A stretch of 64,000 bases of DNA, from assembly GCF_047496725.1 (NCBI RefSeq), contig NC_132981.1:8854501-8918500 (forward strand). Reading direction: 5' to 3'. The number at the start of each line of letters is the position of its first letter. The first letter of the stretch is position 1. Positions 49,401 to 61,815 of this stretch are shown here, one piece after another. The notes beneath the pieces were generated by a model. The model saw only the letters and a list, made by a program, of their open reading frames with translations. It ran no database searches and was not told where the DNA came from. A program made the translations under genes and the position numbers. This DNA comes from Anoplolepis gracilipes (Eukaryota; Arthropoda; Insecta; Hymenoptera; Formicidae).

Positions 49401-51519
49401 TTACTCATCGCACGACAAAAATTATAAAATTCCAGAAAATTTCTGCAAAATTTTCCTGCAGAATTTTTTAAGAAAGTCTTTAAACTTTCTCGTTTTTCTT
49501 CTCAATATTTTCGCTGGCTACTTTAAATTAGATTCTTCTGACATTTTTCGTATTCTTCTCGACAGTTTTCAATTTTCCTGACTTTTTGGACCCGCGAACG
49601 AACCTGTTACATCATTTTCTCCGCACGATATATTACTATGAAGAAAAACACTCACCCGTATGTTTGTAGATGGAGTTGACTCTCTGCACGTGCCTCGTCA
49701 TCACCTCAATACAGGCTTCCTCCGTGCCGTATCGCGTGAAAAACTGATGGTCCGCTTGCAAGTAGAGCATGCAGGTAGTTTTCCGGGGATCTACCGTTGC
49801 GCGCTTGTGCAGATGCCTCGCGATCCGATCTCTGTTGCTCACACTACGAGGACAGGGGAGAGAAATAGGGCCGCTTTTATTACGCGATGAAAAACGCCAT
49901 GCTTTTCTCACACCTGAGTTTCTAACTCCGAGCGTCCGCTCGTCCGAATTCTATTTTAACTTTGCGATGTTCAATTCCAACCGTGACTTTCGTTTCCAGC
50001 ACTTCACTAATGTTGAATTGATCCAAAATAAAATCAATTATAGCATTCCGTATAATGTTGAAATTGTTCGATTCTCCGTTTCTTATATAATTCAATCAAT
50101 CATTTAAAAAAACATATAAATCATACGTTGCATTCGAGAACAACGAAAAAATATCTACGATGTATGTATATATTTGTTGCGGGCTTAAGTTTTCGAATTT
50201 TTTTTATACTCTTCGATAATTCTTCATACATATATGTATGTAATAAAAGTTTTACTGTTTATATCTATATTTTGAATATTAAAAAATATATTAGATAATA
50301 ATTAGATAATGTAAGGAAATGTACGAAAAATTAAATACAAAAATATAATAAAGATATGATTTATAAGAAATAAGGATATCAAATATTAATAGCAAATACT
50401 TTTTTTTAGAATTATTTCGCCATAAATATAATTAAACGTCATTAATATTACAATGAAAAGGGATTTAGATATATTTTTTATTAAAAAATGCAAAATACTC
50501 ACTCTATGTAATCATCCTCGTTATTCGTTTCTAATGTGAACACCCTCGCGTTGTTTTTCTTCGAGTAGAGAGCAACATGTTCGCCGAGCAAGGGCTCGTA
50601 GAATCCCTGAGAGTTGTTGTATCTATATCTGAAGAAAGAGATAACATATATCGTGAAGTTTAAATTTACGTTTAAAATTTGCAATGTGAAGACTGACATG
50701 GAACGCGTATAATATATGATAATCCTGGCCAGCAGAAATTTTCTTACACGTGTCTAAATTATAGCATTATGGCATTTGCCAACAATATAGAACAGTAAAA
50801 GTGCGCTCAAAAATGTTAAATAAAAGTTAAATCTTTACTTAATTTTAATTACATGTATTATAAAATATATGATAAATTATAACAAAGAAATTTTCGAGAA
50901 ACTATTATTTCAATTTATATTGACATTGCCATTTAATTTTTAACGTACTGTTAAAAAGTCACTTGTAAATATTAAAACATTTTACAAACTAAAAAATTAC
51001 ATTAAAATGTACGTCCATGACATTTATTAAAAAGAAAGATATTTCGAGTTCTGGTCTCCAGAGAGATAAAACCTACATGAACATTGTCTTGTTTGACATC
51101 ATCCAAATTAAGAGACATAGTCGACCTGGTTTAACAAAAATACATCAAACGGAATAACATGGAAAATCATCCATGAATTTTAATCCTATTACATAATCTA
51201 AAAGGAGATTTACGTCGTCGTCGGTTTACATTGATAATGCTTACTATTCAAGAAAACGACTCATGACAGACTCACCTATCGAAGGAATCACGGAGAGCTC
51301 CCTCTTGGTGTAGCTGATGACTGGCACACGATGCACGTGGCGGGATAGTAACGTCGGAAGTACGATAAGCTATGCTGTGATAGGGCGGCGACGTGTCTTC
51401 ATTTTTATTCAAATACCTGCTCGTCGGCTCGATGTAATACTCTTCGAATCTGGTCACGATGCTACCGTCGAATAGACCATCTTTCGTAACAACGCCCTGC
51501 ACTATGGCGCTCTCGTCTT
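43443..51519 (-). CDS. ADAM10: ADAM10/Kuzbanian-type metalloprotease, main coding exons with a very long cytoplasmic tail
   Basis: Membrane sheddase that cleaves Notch and other surface proteins. Minus-strand exons in order: 51276-51519, 50503-50628, 49656-49843, 47946-48086, 47716-47840, 47278-47406, 46976-47144, 46646-46815, 46064-46231, 45812-45939, 45603-45717, 45379-45513, 44475-44744, 43443-44327; all phases join (about 997 aa). In order: part of the prodomain; a furin-type site (RHLHKR); zinc site HEIGHNFGSPHD split by an intron; Met-turn FIMFARATSGD; disintegrin domain (CGNGVVEEGEQCDCGWEEDC, GPCCTAECGLRFGDKC); Cys-rich part (CNDYNGYCDVFQKC); membrane span (WYAAALIILAAISLL); and a 385-residue basic, Ser-rich tail ending LFSDT. 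The extended tail is typical of insect Kuzbanian-type proteins rather than vertebrate ADAM10. Choosing between fly kuz and kul is not possible here. The first prodomain part is missing between 51519 and 54370. Confidence 0.92.
48595..48775. repeat. Short tandem duplication in an ADAM10 intron
   Basis: A segment with ATTAATCAACAT and GATATATTCATTATAAATGT occurs twice, about 100 bp apart, preceded by a (TTA)n run. Confidence 0.6.
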
Positions 51520-52578
51520 CTGTAAAGAGAAAAAAAAACCGACGCCAGTCAATAAGACGTATAATCGAATTAATCGGGAGAAAAAGAATTTCCTTTTATA
51601 ATATTTATTTTACATATCGTCGATTATTCATTAATGACAATTTTTAATATTTTTATAGAAAAGAAAATAAATCAATCTAAATAATAAATGAATATTTTAA
51701 TAATTAATTGATAATATACATATATTTATAAATCTGTAATCTCTTTACATGTATATTTACAATTAAATTATAATTTATAGACACTAACAATTATATAATA
51801 AATATACTTTCATCTTTTTGCATAAAACTTGTTTTTACCTTCGATTTAACGTTAGAAATAATTAGTAAAAAGTATAAAATTTAAATATTCTTTTTATATA
51901 TGATATATATTTTTAATAAATATATATAAGTACTTGTTTTATTTTATATATGTTACTTTCGTATGGTCTTGATAGATGTGGTTTCAGTTACATATTTAAT
52001 AACATTTCTTCACGGTAATCCGACTTATTTTAATAACGCTCGCAAAAACTAAGAGCGCTAAATTCATTATTAATAGTTTTTGCAAAGAGGCGGATTCATG
52101 TTGAATGTATGCGATATAACCCCGCGAGTTACCTTTTAAATCTGCGAAAATACGAGGGCGAACCGCGGCGGCAGGAGACTCGTTCCCACGGTGCATATAA
52201 AGTTACCGCTGAGGTAATTATATTTGTAGAACCTTTATTTCGTGTCGCTGTGCTTTCATTATTTCTTATGAAATTTTTGCGACTTTGCCAAAGTTAGCCA
52301 AGGCGTACGGCGGAAAAGAAACGCTATAGTAACTTTTCGGACGGAATTAGAATAGATTGCCGGGTATTTAGAATACGGCGACGAACCCATAACTTCGTTT
52401 CGCTTTGCGCAATTTCATCTTCATCCGAGCAACTCAGCTTCCTGAACGAAACGACAGATTTCCGTGGAAATTTCTTGGAATCGAAGTTTGCTGTCACAGC
52501 GATGAGCAAGAAATTTCTTTCATGTGTACTTGCGTTATTATTAATCTACGATATAATTTTATGCAATTTGAGTCACAA
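51520..52578. other. Intron sequence of the ADAM10-type gene
   Basis: AT-rich to about 52000. A GC-richer block at 52080-52510 has a 61-aa minus-strand frame that is not prodomain-like. The expected exon with the early prodomain was not found. Confidence 0.45.
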
Positions 52579-54275
52579 AATTAAGTACACAACTTGTCAA
52601 TATTATGTAAATATTATGTAAATATTAAAATTCAATTGGTAAATAATAATTCTGCGGCAAAATAATTCTTTTACGGCAAAATAATATTGATAAATAATAC
52701 AATTTTTGATAATTAAAATAGTTTTGATGTGCTAAAGGTTCTAGCCGGATAAGCATATAAAAAGTGCTCCCGACGAATTTTCAGATAATACTTGGCCTGC
52801 CATTTTCTCATTGTAAAAAAAATTTTTTCTCATAATTTCAGCTTCTTAACTTTATTCTTTTCTGAGTTATCAAGAAAAATGTCCTTTCTAGTTTTTAATT
52901 TTTTTTCTGTAAATATTTGAGATGACGCCATATTGATATTTTTCTAAATACTTTTCAACGAAAAATACAAAAAAAATATATTTTTATTAATCTCGAATAA
53001 AAGCTCAATTAAAAAAAAAAGACTGAAATTAAGAAATGGCTTTTTAACACGTTTCTTTCGAGGTTCAATCACCAAACTTTTATAGAATACTCTTTTTGTA
53101 TGTCTTAATTTTTTTCAATTTTTTCAAGTTGGTGCAACACGATGAAAAAAAATGAAAACCTTTTTTTATTATTTTTTGATAATAGGACGGAGAATTATTT
53201 ATTTTTCTTGTAATAATTATAACAGTAGTTATAATAGTAATAATAATAATTGTAATTGTTATAATTATACTGCAAGATAGAAATATTTTTTATGCAAAAA
53301 CAATTTTTACAAATACAACTTTTAAATTGTTTTTGCATAAAAAATATTCCTGTCTCGCAGTATAATTATAACTATTACAATTATTATAATTACTATTATA
53401 ATTAATATAAGAAAATAAATAATTTTCCGTTCTATCATCAAAAAGTAATAAAAAAAAATTTTCTATTTTTTTCATCATGTTGCACCAACTCGAAAAAACT
53501 GAAAAAAGAGAATATTTAGACATATAAAAAAAGTATTTTACGAGATATAAAAGTTTGGTGATTGAACCTCGAAAAAAACATGTTAAAAAAGTAATTTCTT
53601 AATTTCATTCTTTTTTTAAAAATTGAGCTTTTATTCGAGATTAAAAAAAAATTTTTTTTGTGTCTTTTGTTGATAAATATTCAGAAAAAAAACCGATATG
53701 GAATCATCTTAAATATTTACAGAAAAGAAAACTAAAAACTGAAAATTATATTTTTCTCGATAACTCGAGAAATAATAGAGTTAGGGAGCTGAATTTTTGA
53801 GGAAATTTTTTTTACAGTGAAGACATGATAAGCCAAATGTTATTTGAAAATTCGTCGGGGTCACTTTTAGTATGCTTCTCCAGCTATAGCCTTTATTGAA
53901 TTTTTAATAGATTGATTTTAGATGAAAAGTTTGAATATTTTCATCTTTTAAATGAACTCGTCTTTTGAGTGTCCAAATATACTTCATTCTACTTTATTTG
54001 TTGTTCTTTTAACCCAAAAGGATTAAACTAATTAAGCACACAACTATGTAAATATTAGAATTCAATTGGTAAATAATTCTTTTTGCGGCAAAATAATATT
54101 GATAAATAATACAATTTCTGATAATTAAAATAGTCTCGATGTGATAATTTGTTGATTTTTAATAAATTAACTTAAATAAGAAATTTGAATATTTTCATCT
54201 TTTGAATGAACTTGTCTTTTGAGTGCCCAAATATACTTTATTTTACTTTATTTGCTGCTCTTTTAACCCAAGAGC
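52579..54275. repeat. Tandem duplication of about 250 bp, first copy split by a foldback element
   Basis: Part A (TTAAG.ACACAAC, then ATTCAATTGGTAAATAAT and GCGGCAAAATAATATTGAT) occurs at 52579-52732 and again at about 54030-54148. Part B (TTTGAATATTTTCATCTTTT, then GAGTG.CCAAATATACTT) occurs at 53896-54030 and again at about 54149-54275. The order is A, foldback, B, A, B. Confidence 0.8.
52733..53895. mobile_element. 1.16-kb foldback (MITE-like) element
   Basis: The ends TAAAGGTTCTAGCCGGA and TCCAGCTATAGCCTTTA are diverged reverse complements. Matching continues inward through AAGCATA, GACGAATTTTC, the poly-A/T blocks and on to a centre near 53305, where TTTTTTATGCAAAAACAA faces its complement. 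TA flanks both ends if the outer bases are read as the target. No ORF of note. It sits in the large intron of the ADAM10-type gene. Confidence 0.8.
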
Positions 54276-54369
54276 ATAGGACGAATCAAGTATGACAATA
54301 TCGAAAACGGTGGAATTCATCTGGAAAAAGTAGCATATCCTGAGATACTGTAGCTCAATATATACGTAC

Positions 54370-54545
54370 CTTCCTTTCAATATTTTTGTAAAGACTTGCA
54401 GATTGGAGGAAGGGGGGACATGCTGAGAAACTTGGACGTAGAAGATGAGGAAAATCATGATCTTTGAGAATCGCCGCCTCTTGACTCGAAGAGAGTTTCC
54501 CGGATAAAACATGGGTGGATTCCAGGAATTCCAATCGTCAATCAT
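54370..54545 (-). CDS. ADAM10: Probable first coding exon of the ADAM10-type gene (signal peptide)
   Basis: On the minus strand a good acceptor (CTTCTCTCTAG) ends at 54567. An in-frame TAG then precedes ATG at 54545. The 58 codons carry a hydrophobic core (IMIFLIFYVQVS) after a basic stretch (RVKRRRFSK), as in a signal peptide, and end in a clear donor (AAG then GTACGT) in phase 2. The next placed exon at 51519 needs phase 1, so at least one prodomain exon between them is missing from my model. Assignment to this gene rests on position, strand and the signal sequence. Confidence 0.5.
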
Positions 54546-55456
54546 AGGCGATATTCTAGACTATTACTAGAGAGAAGATAAATCGACCAAAGTGCTATCA
54601 CAGAGTCGGAGAAATTTACGACCGCGTGTTACTTCCTACAAGTAATTGTTTGGATCCCTTTAGTTGCCGGCGCGCAGCCGATCCGTAAATTCACTCCTCA
54701 TAGTAATCGATACTCTATCCTTCTCAATAAAAGAGACAATCGCAAAAGAGGTTTTTCTAACATAGTACAATTTGGCTCTTAGCTGTCAAAAGAAAACAAT
54801 TTGCGCATGAATAAAAAAGTGCATAAAAAGACCTAATTGTATTATTCTTTGTATTTCAATATAAATTTTAAAATTAATATACTAAATATTATTAGATAAT
54901 TTATTATTAATTTGATAATTTGATATTACAGTTAATTAGTTTAATTTATATTAAAACAGCAAATTCACTGAATTTGTCACATTCCATGCGCGCGTTACTT
55001 ATTTTTAAACATTTAAATATACATATAACTTTAATATAAAATTTATTTAGTTTAAATTTAAAACTAAAAGATCCCAGAGGGCTACGAGAATTAATATCAA
55101 GATTGCTTTATTCTCGGGTGTACATCATTTTTAAAGTCTATGTATTCCAAATTCTTTTTGCTTTTCTTACTATATTCTTTCCATATTCTGCAATTAAAGT
55201 TTTGGCAAAACTATGATTTGTCGTATCACTTTTCTCGCAATTCTTTAATATTATACACAATTATGTAAATTAATATTTCTATATAATTATACATCGCGAA
55301 ATAAAATTTAAACTAAATTTTAACTAAATTCAAATTAAATTTTAAACTAAATTTTTAATTAACTCACATATAAGATATAATGAAAAATTTCGTCATCTAT
55401 ATTTACATGCCTGCAATCTAAAAATAAAGATTAAAAGTTTTAATAATTTCAAACTT

Positions 55457-55818
55457 CTCTCCCTCTCTCTCTCTCTCTCTCTCTTCTCTCTTTACAAAAT
55501 TCTAAACTAAAATACTTAGCAATTTTGAAATACTATGAAGACATTTACTCCTTTCAGACTGCAAGAACGTCGTCGATTAGAATCCAGGAAGGAGAGAAAA
55601 GCGCGATATCAAAACTTAGCAAATTCCAGGTAAAATTCCACGGTCAATTTCTCTTAAAAAAAAAAAAAAAAAAAAAGTGCGAGAATCTCCTTTCCTCTTT
55701 CTCTATGAAGTTTCGCGACTAATTCGATCTCATTTCTCGCGATAGCGTAAGCGTGAACGACGATTCCCTGCGGACGAGTTGAAACGTAATCGATGTGGCG
55801 AAGGCATCTCTTTCTCTT

Positions 55819-55872
<54 letters not shown>
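55457..55872. repeat. Two CT microsatellites
   Basis: (CT)n at about 55457-55482 and a longer one at about 55819-55872, with a poly-A run between them at about 55656-55675. Confidence 0.9.
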
Positions 55873-55880
<8 letters not shown>

Positions 55881-56667
55881 GACGGTAGATTGCCAATGAA
55901 AAGTGCACTCCCGTGAGAGGCTCAATAGCGAAGAGAGCAAAGCTTGGAAGATGAAAAGGGATAAAAAGTATACGCGCAGGAAACATGAGGAAACTAGGCT
56001 ATCAGATTAAATTCGGTCATCCTGGCTTTGACACAGGTCGAGGTCAGATCTTTCGATCTGACTGTGAATATAACTTTTATATGACAACAAATTATAATCG
56101 ATATCTCATGTATCTCTGAAACAATGTAGCTCGCTCCAAAAAAAATATAAATTATAATAATATTGATAATAATATAATAATATTATATAATTTATAATAA
56201 TATAATAATATTAATTATTTTGAGGTAATTTTTTAAATAAAAGCATTATTTAACGCTCTACAAGCGTTACATAAAGATAATCATATCATACGCTTCATCG
56301 ATTTACATATTTCGAAATACATTTATTAGCGTATAAAAAAATCCAATGTTTCAATTTTGATTGCTCTTTTAGGGTATAATAATAATTATGATGCTTCATT
56401 ACCGTTCAACTCAGTATATCCTATTGTCAAATAAATAGTTTATTATATAAATTATTTTAAAAACAGAATTTGGAAAATCAACAAATTACAAGCGCGGTAG
56501 TCGAGCTTTTGATAACATTTCATCGAGTTTTTTTTCACGTTTGAACGCTCAAAGTGAAGAACGTGGCTTAATCTGCAGCGAACGAGCGTGAGAGTTCACA
56601 CAAGTGAGAGAGCAAACGAATGGATATTCTTTTTCCTAAAAGAACGGATGAAGATAAACGGAGAACA

Positions 56668-56915
56668 CGCAGTAATTACATGGTAATTAACAAATACACT
56701 AGAAAAATACTAATTACACACAAATACCGTTCGTACCAAGGTGGCATTAAAGCGAGGAGTAACAGCAAAAAAACATCAAGGATGTAAAGAAACAGGGTTG
56801 AAAGAACGCTTTTTCTCCGATAATGAAGGATAGAAAAAAATAAAGATGAACAAAATATAGTGTAATTAGATGGTAATTAATAAATACTTGAGTTAAGTAC
56901 TAATTATACGTATAT
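56668..56915. repeat. Diverged direct duplication, period about 188 bp
   Basis: GTAATTACATGGTAATTAAC at about 56672 recurs as GTAATTAGATGGTAATTAAT at about 56860, followed in both by AAATAC, a short gap and TACTAATTA. Confidence 0.65.
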
Positions 56916-57244
56916 AAAATGAAAATTTGTAAATGATTAAAAGTAGACAAGATAAAAGCAAGATAGTAAAGTAAAAAATAAAAAAAAAAAAAAATAAGAG
57001 AAAGTAATAAGGATAAAAAAATCATAAAGGATAGAAAAATACAAGAATTTCGGAAAAAGAATGTACTACGTGATTTCTTTCCTATAGTAATATATCTTTC
57101 CAGTCAAGAATGTGAATGAAAATATAAATGCAAAGAACGTGGAAATTAATGAACATATTAACAAGAATAGAAATTACAAAGCGAAAAATATGAAAGCTGA
57201 AGCAGCCTATAAAGCAGAAATTATAAGAGCAGGAAACAACATAC

Positions 57245-57347
57245 GCGAGTGAAGGAACAAAAGTACGGGGATTACAAAACTGTCCGCGTATGACCGCCAG
57301 CGGTGTGCCCTTTTGATAGCTTTTGTCCAGGACGTCCAGACTACCGG
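57245..57347 (-). other. Candidate minus-strand exon, coding or leader
   Basis: A long pyrimidine tract and CAG (ending at 57348 on the minus strand) precede a GC-rich block open in one frame: GSLDVLDKSYQKGTPLAVIR, then GQFCNPRTF. It ends at a GTATGT donor. Length and phases (2 in, 2 out) are exon-like. The peptide is not recognised and is not ADAM prodomain-like, so it may be a leader exon of the ADAM10-type gene or an exon of an unseen gene. Confidence 0.35.
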
Positions 57348-59539
57348 CTGCTCGAGAGAGAAAAAAAACATAAAGGAAGAATCTGCGACCTGCGGCTTAA
57401 TTGAGTCTCATCCCGACGCGACAGTTTGGACAGGCGTAAAGCGGATAAAGTAGATCGCGCACGTCGACGGGAAAAACAAAAAAAAAATTGATACAAAAAA
57501 ATATAGGACACGTGTTAGACCGCGAGATACGTGGAAATAAATAAAGAGAAACTGGAATGCACGATCAAACGTATGAAACTTTTGATTGTCATTTCGTCAC
57601 GTGCATCGCAAGATTTTGCAATCAAAATTCATAATTATAAATCCCTTTTCAGAAAAAAAAAAAAAAAAAAAAACCTCACAATTTAACCGACAAAATAAAA
57701 CAAAAGTTATGCATAGTTTGGCGCGACATGTGTTATCTTTGCAAACGCGAAACTTGATCTGGCTACGAAACTACTATTTCGCAAATTCTATTTTCGCGCA
57801 ACATCGTTCAAATATATACATATGTAGTGCTTTTACGACACATATGTTACGTTGACCAGATCTCGCCTTGAGTGCACCCGCGATAGAAATCGCGGTGTTA
57901 AACCCGCGTCACAATTCGCTGCCGACGCATTGTACGTACGTGCACAACTGTATTCCGGCTGTGGTATATGTTGGCGATTTATCAATTATTCATTGCGGCG
58001 TTCCGCGCGTTCGCGAAACATTATTCAGCGTGGTCGCAATAGTCAAATTCCCTCGTTACACGTTTACATAGTTTTACTCGCCGACACGAAACGCAAAAGA
58101 GAAACATTTTCCTCTTTCTGGATCAACTTCGAAAGTATAATCGCAGGAGAAAAAGCTGATTATCGTAGTGACTTTGAAATAAAATACAGATAAAAGATGA
58201 AGGAAAAGTAAAAATCGAAGAAATAAGAACAATTGATTCCTTTATATACGCAAAATTGGCAAAAATGACATTGCCTTCATTTTTTGACAAACTTTGAATA
58301 TATCATAAACATATAATATAATATAGATAATATATGTGTATATGTAAAATATTTAATAATAAAAAAGTGAAATAAAAAATAAAAAAATACCTAGTTAATT
58401 ACATTTATAAATATTTTCTATACATTAACATTAATTATAATTATAAATCCTTTCTAAATTAAATAAATTGATAGAGGAGACGGAGAAAAAGTAAAATAAA
58501 AAAGTGGAATTCTAAAAATCAACTTTCTAAAGTAATTTTGAAGGAAAAGAATTATTCAAGTCTGAACGATTGTAAGAGTCAGAGCGGATGGAGCTAAAAA
58601 AAAGGACGTGTACGTGTGAGGAAGAAGTGAGCTAAATTCCCCCTGGGCAATATTTCGAATATAAGGTGAGAGAAAGAAAAAGACAATGAGACACACACAT
58701 ACACACGCATACAAAGAGGGAAAGAGAGAGACCGAGCGTAGGAGGGTCGTAAAGAAAAAAAAAAACCGATAAAGGCGTGCGAGATACAAAAAGAGAAAGC
58801 TATCGTCGATAATTAATGAATTATTCATGTTCGAATTCGTTTTTATCACGCATTGTAGCGTGTTTTCGTTCATACTTATTCATCGACGGGCTCATCCGAC
58901 GATTTGGTGCTTCCGTGATATAAAACGTTCTCGTTGGCTAACGGCCGTTTGAGAGCGCGATTTAATAGACTCTCCTCTCTTCACCAATCAATTCAGGACG
59001 AAATTCAAGCCTTGCATTTTGCATTTTTCAAACTTAATACGCTAAAATTGACGTTCCCTTGGCGGAATGAGATAAAGAGTTCCTGTAATTTTTTTACTTC
59101 GATGTAAATATCGTGTGTTTGCTATTTGGCTCATTGAAAGTTACAAATAAAATATTACTTCGTAATATAAGGGAAAAAATTATTAATTAATATATACACC
59201 GGTTGATAATTTCGTTCATAATTTTCTCTTTGCAAAAAATGAGAATAAAAACAATTATTAAATTATTTAATTTCAATGACCGCCGTTTAAAATAAAAATG
59301 ATATTAATTTGTATAAAATGTCGCATAAAAAAAATAATAAAAAACTAAGATGCACAATATCATTAATATTTTGCGCGGCAAGATACAGTGAGATTGTCTG
59401 CCGCCGGCGAGAAGAGAACAAAGCAATGTCAGAAAGATGCAAACGCACATCTCTCTCGCATCTAGAGATGCTTAATTCTCGCAAGAGAATCCGCGTAGCA
59501 AGCGAACCGTTTGGTTCCGTGTAATCCCGAGAAGTGGCA

Positions 59540-60110
59540 GAGCGAATCTATGGAAACGGAACGACTGCCCTAATCGGAGGGAGGAAGAACGAAGAAGAAG
59601 TAAAAAAATTTTAAATAAAGAAAAGTCGAAAGAGAGAAAGGGAGAGAAAGGGAGAGAAATGCAGAATACGGGGAATAAAGGTGGGAAAAGCGGGAAAGAA
59701 GAGGGAGAAAGGGGACGGTACGGGGATGTGCGATCCGGAAAAGTGCGGCGATAAAAGGGATGAGGCGAAAAGACGCGCTCTCAACCGGAGAGGGATGAAG
59801 AGGAGCTTGGCAACCGGGAAAGAGAGCAGTGTCGAGGAGGTTTGCGAGGAGCTTTCACGGAGGAAAAGCTCTCTCGGACTCGTTAGCGGAGAAATCCAAT
59901 TTAGAACGCTGAACGGCTAACGGATCGGTTCGGTCGTAGCGCGTTCGACGCGACGCGTCCGTCGATCGCGACGGCACAATGCTACACGCACGAGAAAGCG
60001 CGACCGAGTTACGCTTTATCGATCAACAATCGGATTATGATAGCGGAGCGACGATCGCATTGATTTCAATTGACGTGACTTAGCGTCCAGCCCAGTTTTC
60101 ACACAGGCGA
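59540..60110. promoter_or_regulatory. CpG- and purine-rich island, candidate promoter of the ADAM10-type gene
   Basis: Strong GC and CpG enrichment (for example GCGTTCGACGCGACGCGTCC near 59940) in AT-rich surroundings, next to a GA-rich tract. Position upstream of the first coding exon at 54545 and the leader-splice evidence suit a distal promoter and first exon for the minus-strand gene. A plus-strand 79-aa Lys/Arg-rich ORF here is probably non-genic. Confidence 0.35.
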
Positions 60111-60323
60111 GAATCCAGACTGTTTCTCTTCACCTATTTTTTTTCTCCCACAAAAATGTTATAATTCAGAACGTAATAACACGTATGATAAATTTAAAAT
60201 TTATAAAACGTATGTATTTACATATATATGTATTGCATATACACACACATATAAGTATATATGAATATTATATATGTATAAAATATAAATATAATATATT
60301 TCTAAATATTTATATATTTAATA

Positions 60324-60490
60324 ACTTACGTCCTGCTAAACTCTAAATGTACATTTGTATGTATAATCATTTAAATCAACTTCAAAAGTATAATTTTCTT
60401 CTTTCTAATTAAGTATATAAAAAGTTTTATTAGTTAAAAATTTAAAAAGTCAAATAATGATCTGCAATGTAATGCAGTAAATGAGTAAAT
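60324..60490. repeat. Direct repeat, copy 1
   Basis: Begins AACTTACGTCCTGCTAAAC and includes AGTATATAAAAAGTTTTATT. Partner at 61650-61815 in the same order with moderate divergence. Confidence 0.75.
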
Positions 60491-60890
60491 CATCATTACA
60501 TTCACTCAAAAAAATGATCTTGCAACTTCAACAAAATTTTCTAGGTGTAAAAAATTAACTGAAACAGATAAATTATTGGCAAATACTGTGATACTGCATA
60601 TATTTTGCGCTTAATCAATTTAAATGACAGAGACAAAATTTATATCTGTACTATTAGTGTAATTTAGACGGAAAATTTTTCTGCGATGCCTATCTTTAAG
60701 GCCTACTGTCAAGGACAATTATATTTGTGATTAACATTTGGCAATGGGATCTAAATTTTCTATTGCTAGAATATTGCTGCTATAAATTCTATACGTGACA
60801 AACAATATTCTAAGAGATACAAAAAGTAGCGATAAATTTTAATTGAGACATCTAGAAATCTATCTATATTAGCAAAATATTTTTTTGAGT

Positions 60891-61029
60891 GTTGTTGCTT
60901 CTTACTTTCTATTATAAAAAAGCTGCCAATTTGAGAAAGAATTTTCAGTAATTAATTAATATAATCTATTACTGAAAATTCTTTCTCAAATTGGCAGCTT
61001 TTTTGCAAAAGAAAGTAAGGAGCAACAAT
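60891..61029. repeat. Long near-perfect hairpin
   Basis: The arm 60891-60951 faces 60968-61029. The inner 37 bp (60915-60951 with 60968-61004) are perfectly complementary, and the outer part (TTGTTGCT.CTTACTTTCT) has few mismatches. The loop is about 16 nt. It could be a small MITE or a hairpin-RNA source. Confidence 0.85.
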
Positions 61030-61649
61030 TATCTTAAAATTTATAAATTGTCTTCGATTAATTCCGAAACTCTGGTTCTAGATATTTTTATTATGATGTA
61101 AAGTTACCAGCAGCATGGTAAAATCATTTTTATGTGAACGCAAGCTTTTTGCTTTTGTTTCTTCCGTTTTATATTCTATTATTTGGCGCTCTGTTTAACT
61201 CCAATTCCCCGTAAAAGCGGTACATATGGATGACCAGTTTCGGCCGATCGTACAAAACGTAGACATAGAGTGAAAACTCGCACGACTGCTACGTCGAAAT
61301 ACACAGTGAAAATCGTGGCTGCGTAAAGTGGTCTTTTATCGGCGACTCTTCGCACATATGTTGGCATTCGCAGAGCGATATACAGCGAATAGTACTTGAA
61401 TATCAAATTGTTTCACAGTCCGACTACAATGTCGATGGCTATCTACTACCGTGTAATGTTTGACAGAACTGAGATAAAAAGACTATATAAGACATTTATT
61501 TTGAATACACAAGTCCAGTTTCGGATTTTCAATGACTACTACTTACGCTGCTTTATACTTTTTCAACCTTCTCATTCACAAACATCAAATTTCGAAATAA
61601 TTTTGACTTACACTTTTAATAAAAATTTTGTTAAAAACGATGTTGAAGC
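61030..61649. other. Segment between direct repeats
   Basis: Slightly GC-richer at 61180-61390, with a 75-aa minus-strand frame of no recognised family. It may belong to an unclassified mobile or duplicated unit bracketed by the direct repeats. Confidence 0.35.
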
Positions 61650-61815
61650 GTAACTTACGTCTTGCTAAACCTCAAATGTATATTTATGTGTATAATAATT
61701 TTCAACTTCGAAAGTATAATTTTTTTCTTCCTAATTAGGTATATAAAAAGTTTTATTGTAGTTAAAAATTCAAGAAGTCGTACAATGATCTATGTATGTA
61801 CTGTAGTAAATCAGT
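61650..61815. repeat. Direct repeat, copy 2
   Basis: Partner of 60324-60490; the start-to-start distance is about 1.33 kb. Confidence 0.75.

Larger units (their letters stand above)
54568..59539. other. Upstream region or leader introns of the ADAM10-type gene
   Basis: Mostly AT- and A-rich. It contains CT microsatellites near 55457-55482 and 55819-55872, a duplicated segment at 56668-56915, a candidate exon at 57245-57347 and a CpG-richer patch at 57840-58110. No other gene supported. Confidence 0.45.

Noticed and set aside
59681..59920. 79-aa Lys/Arg-rich plus-strand ORF
   Set aside because: Lies in a GA-rich CpG island and has simple composition without domain signals.
61179..61406. 75-aa minus-strand ORF
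   Set aside because: No recognised family. It sits between direct repeats and has no splice or conservation support; kept only as part of a finding.
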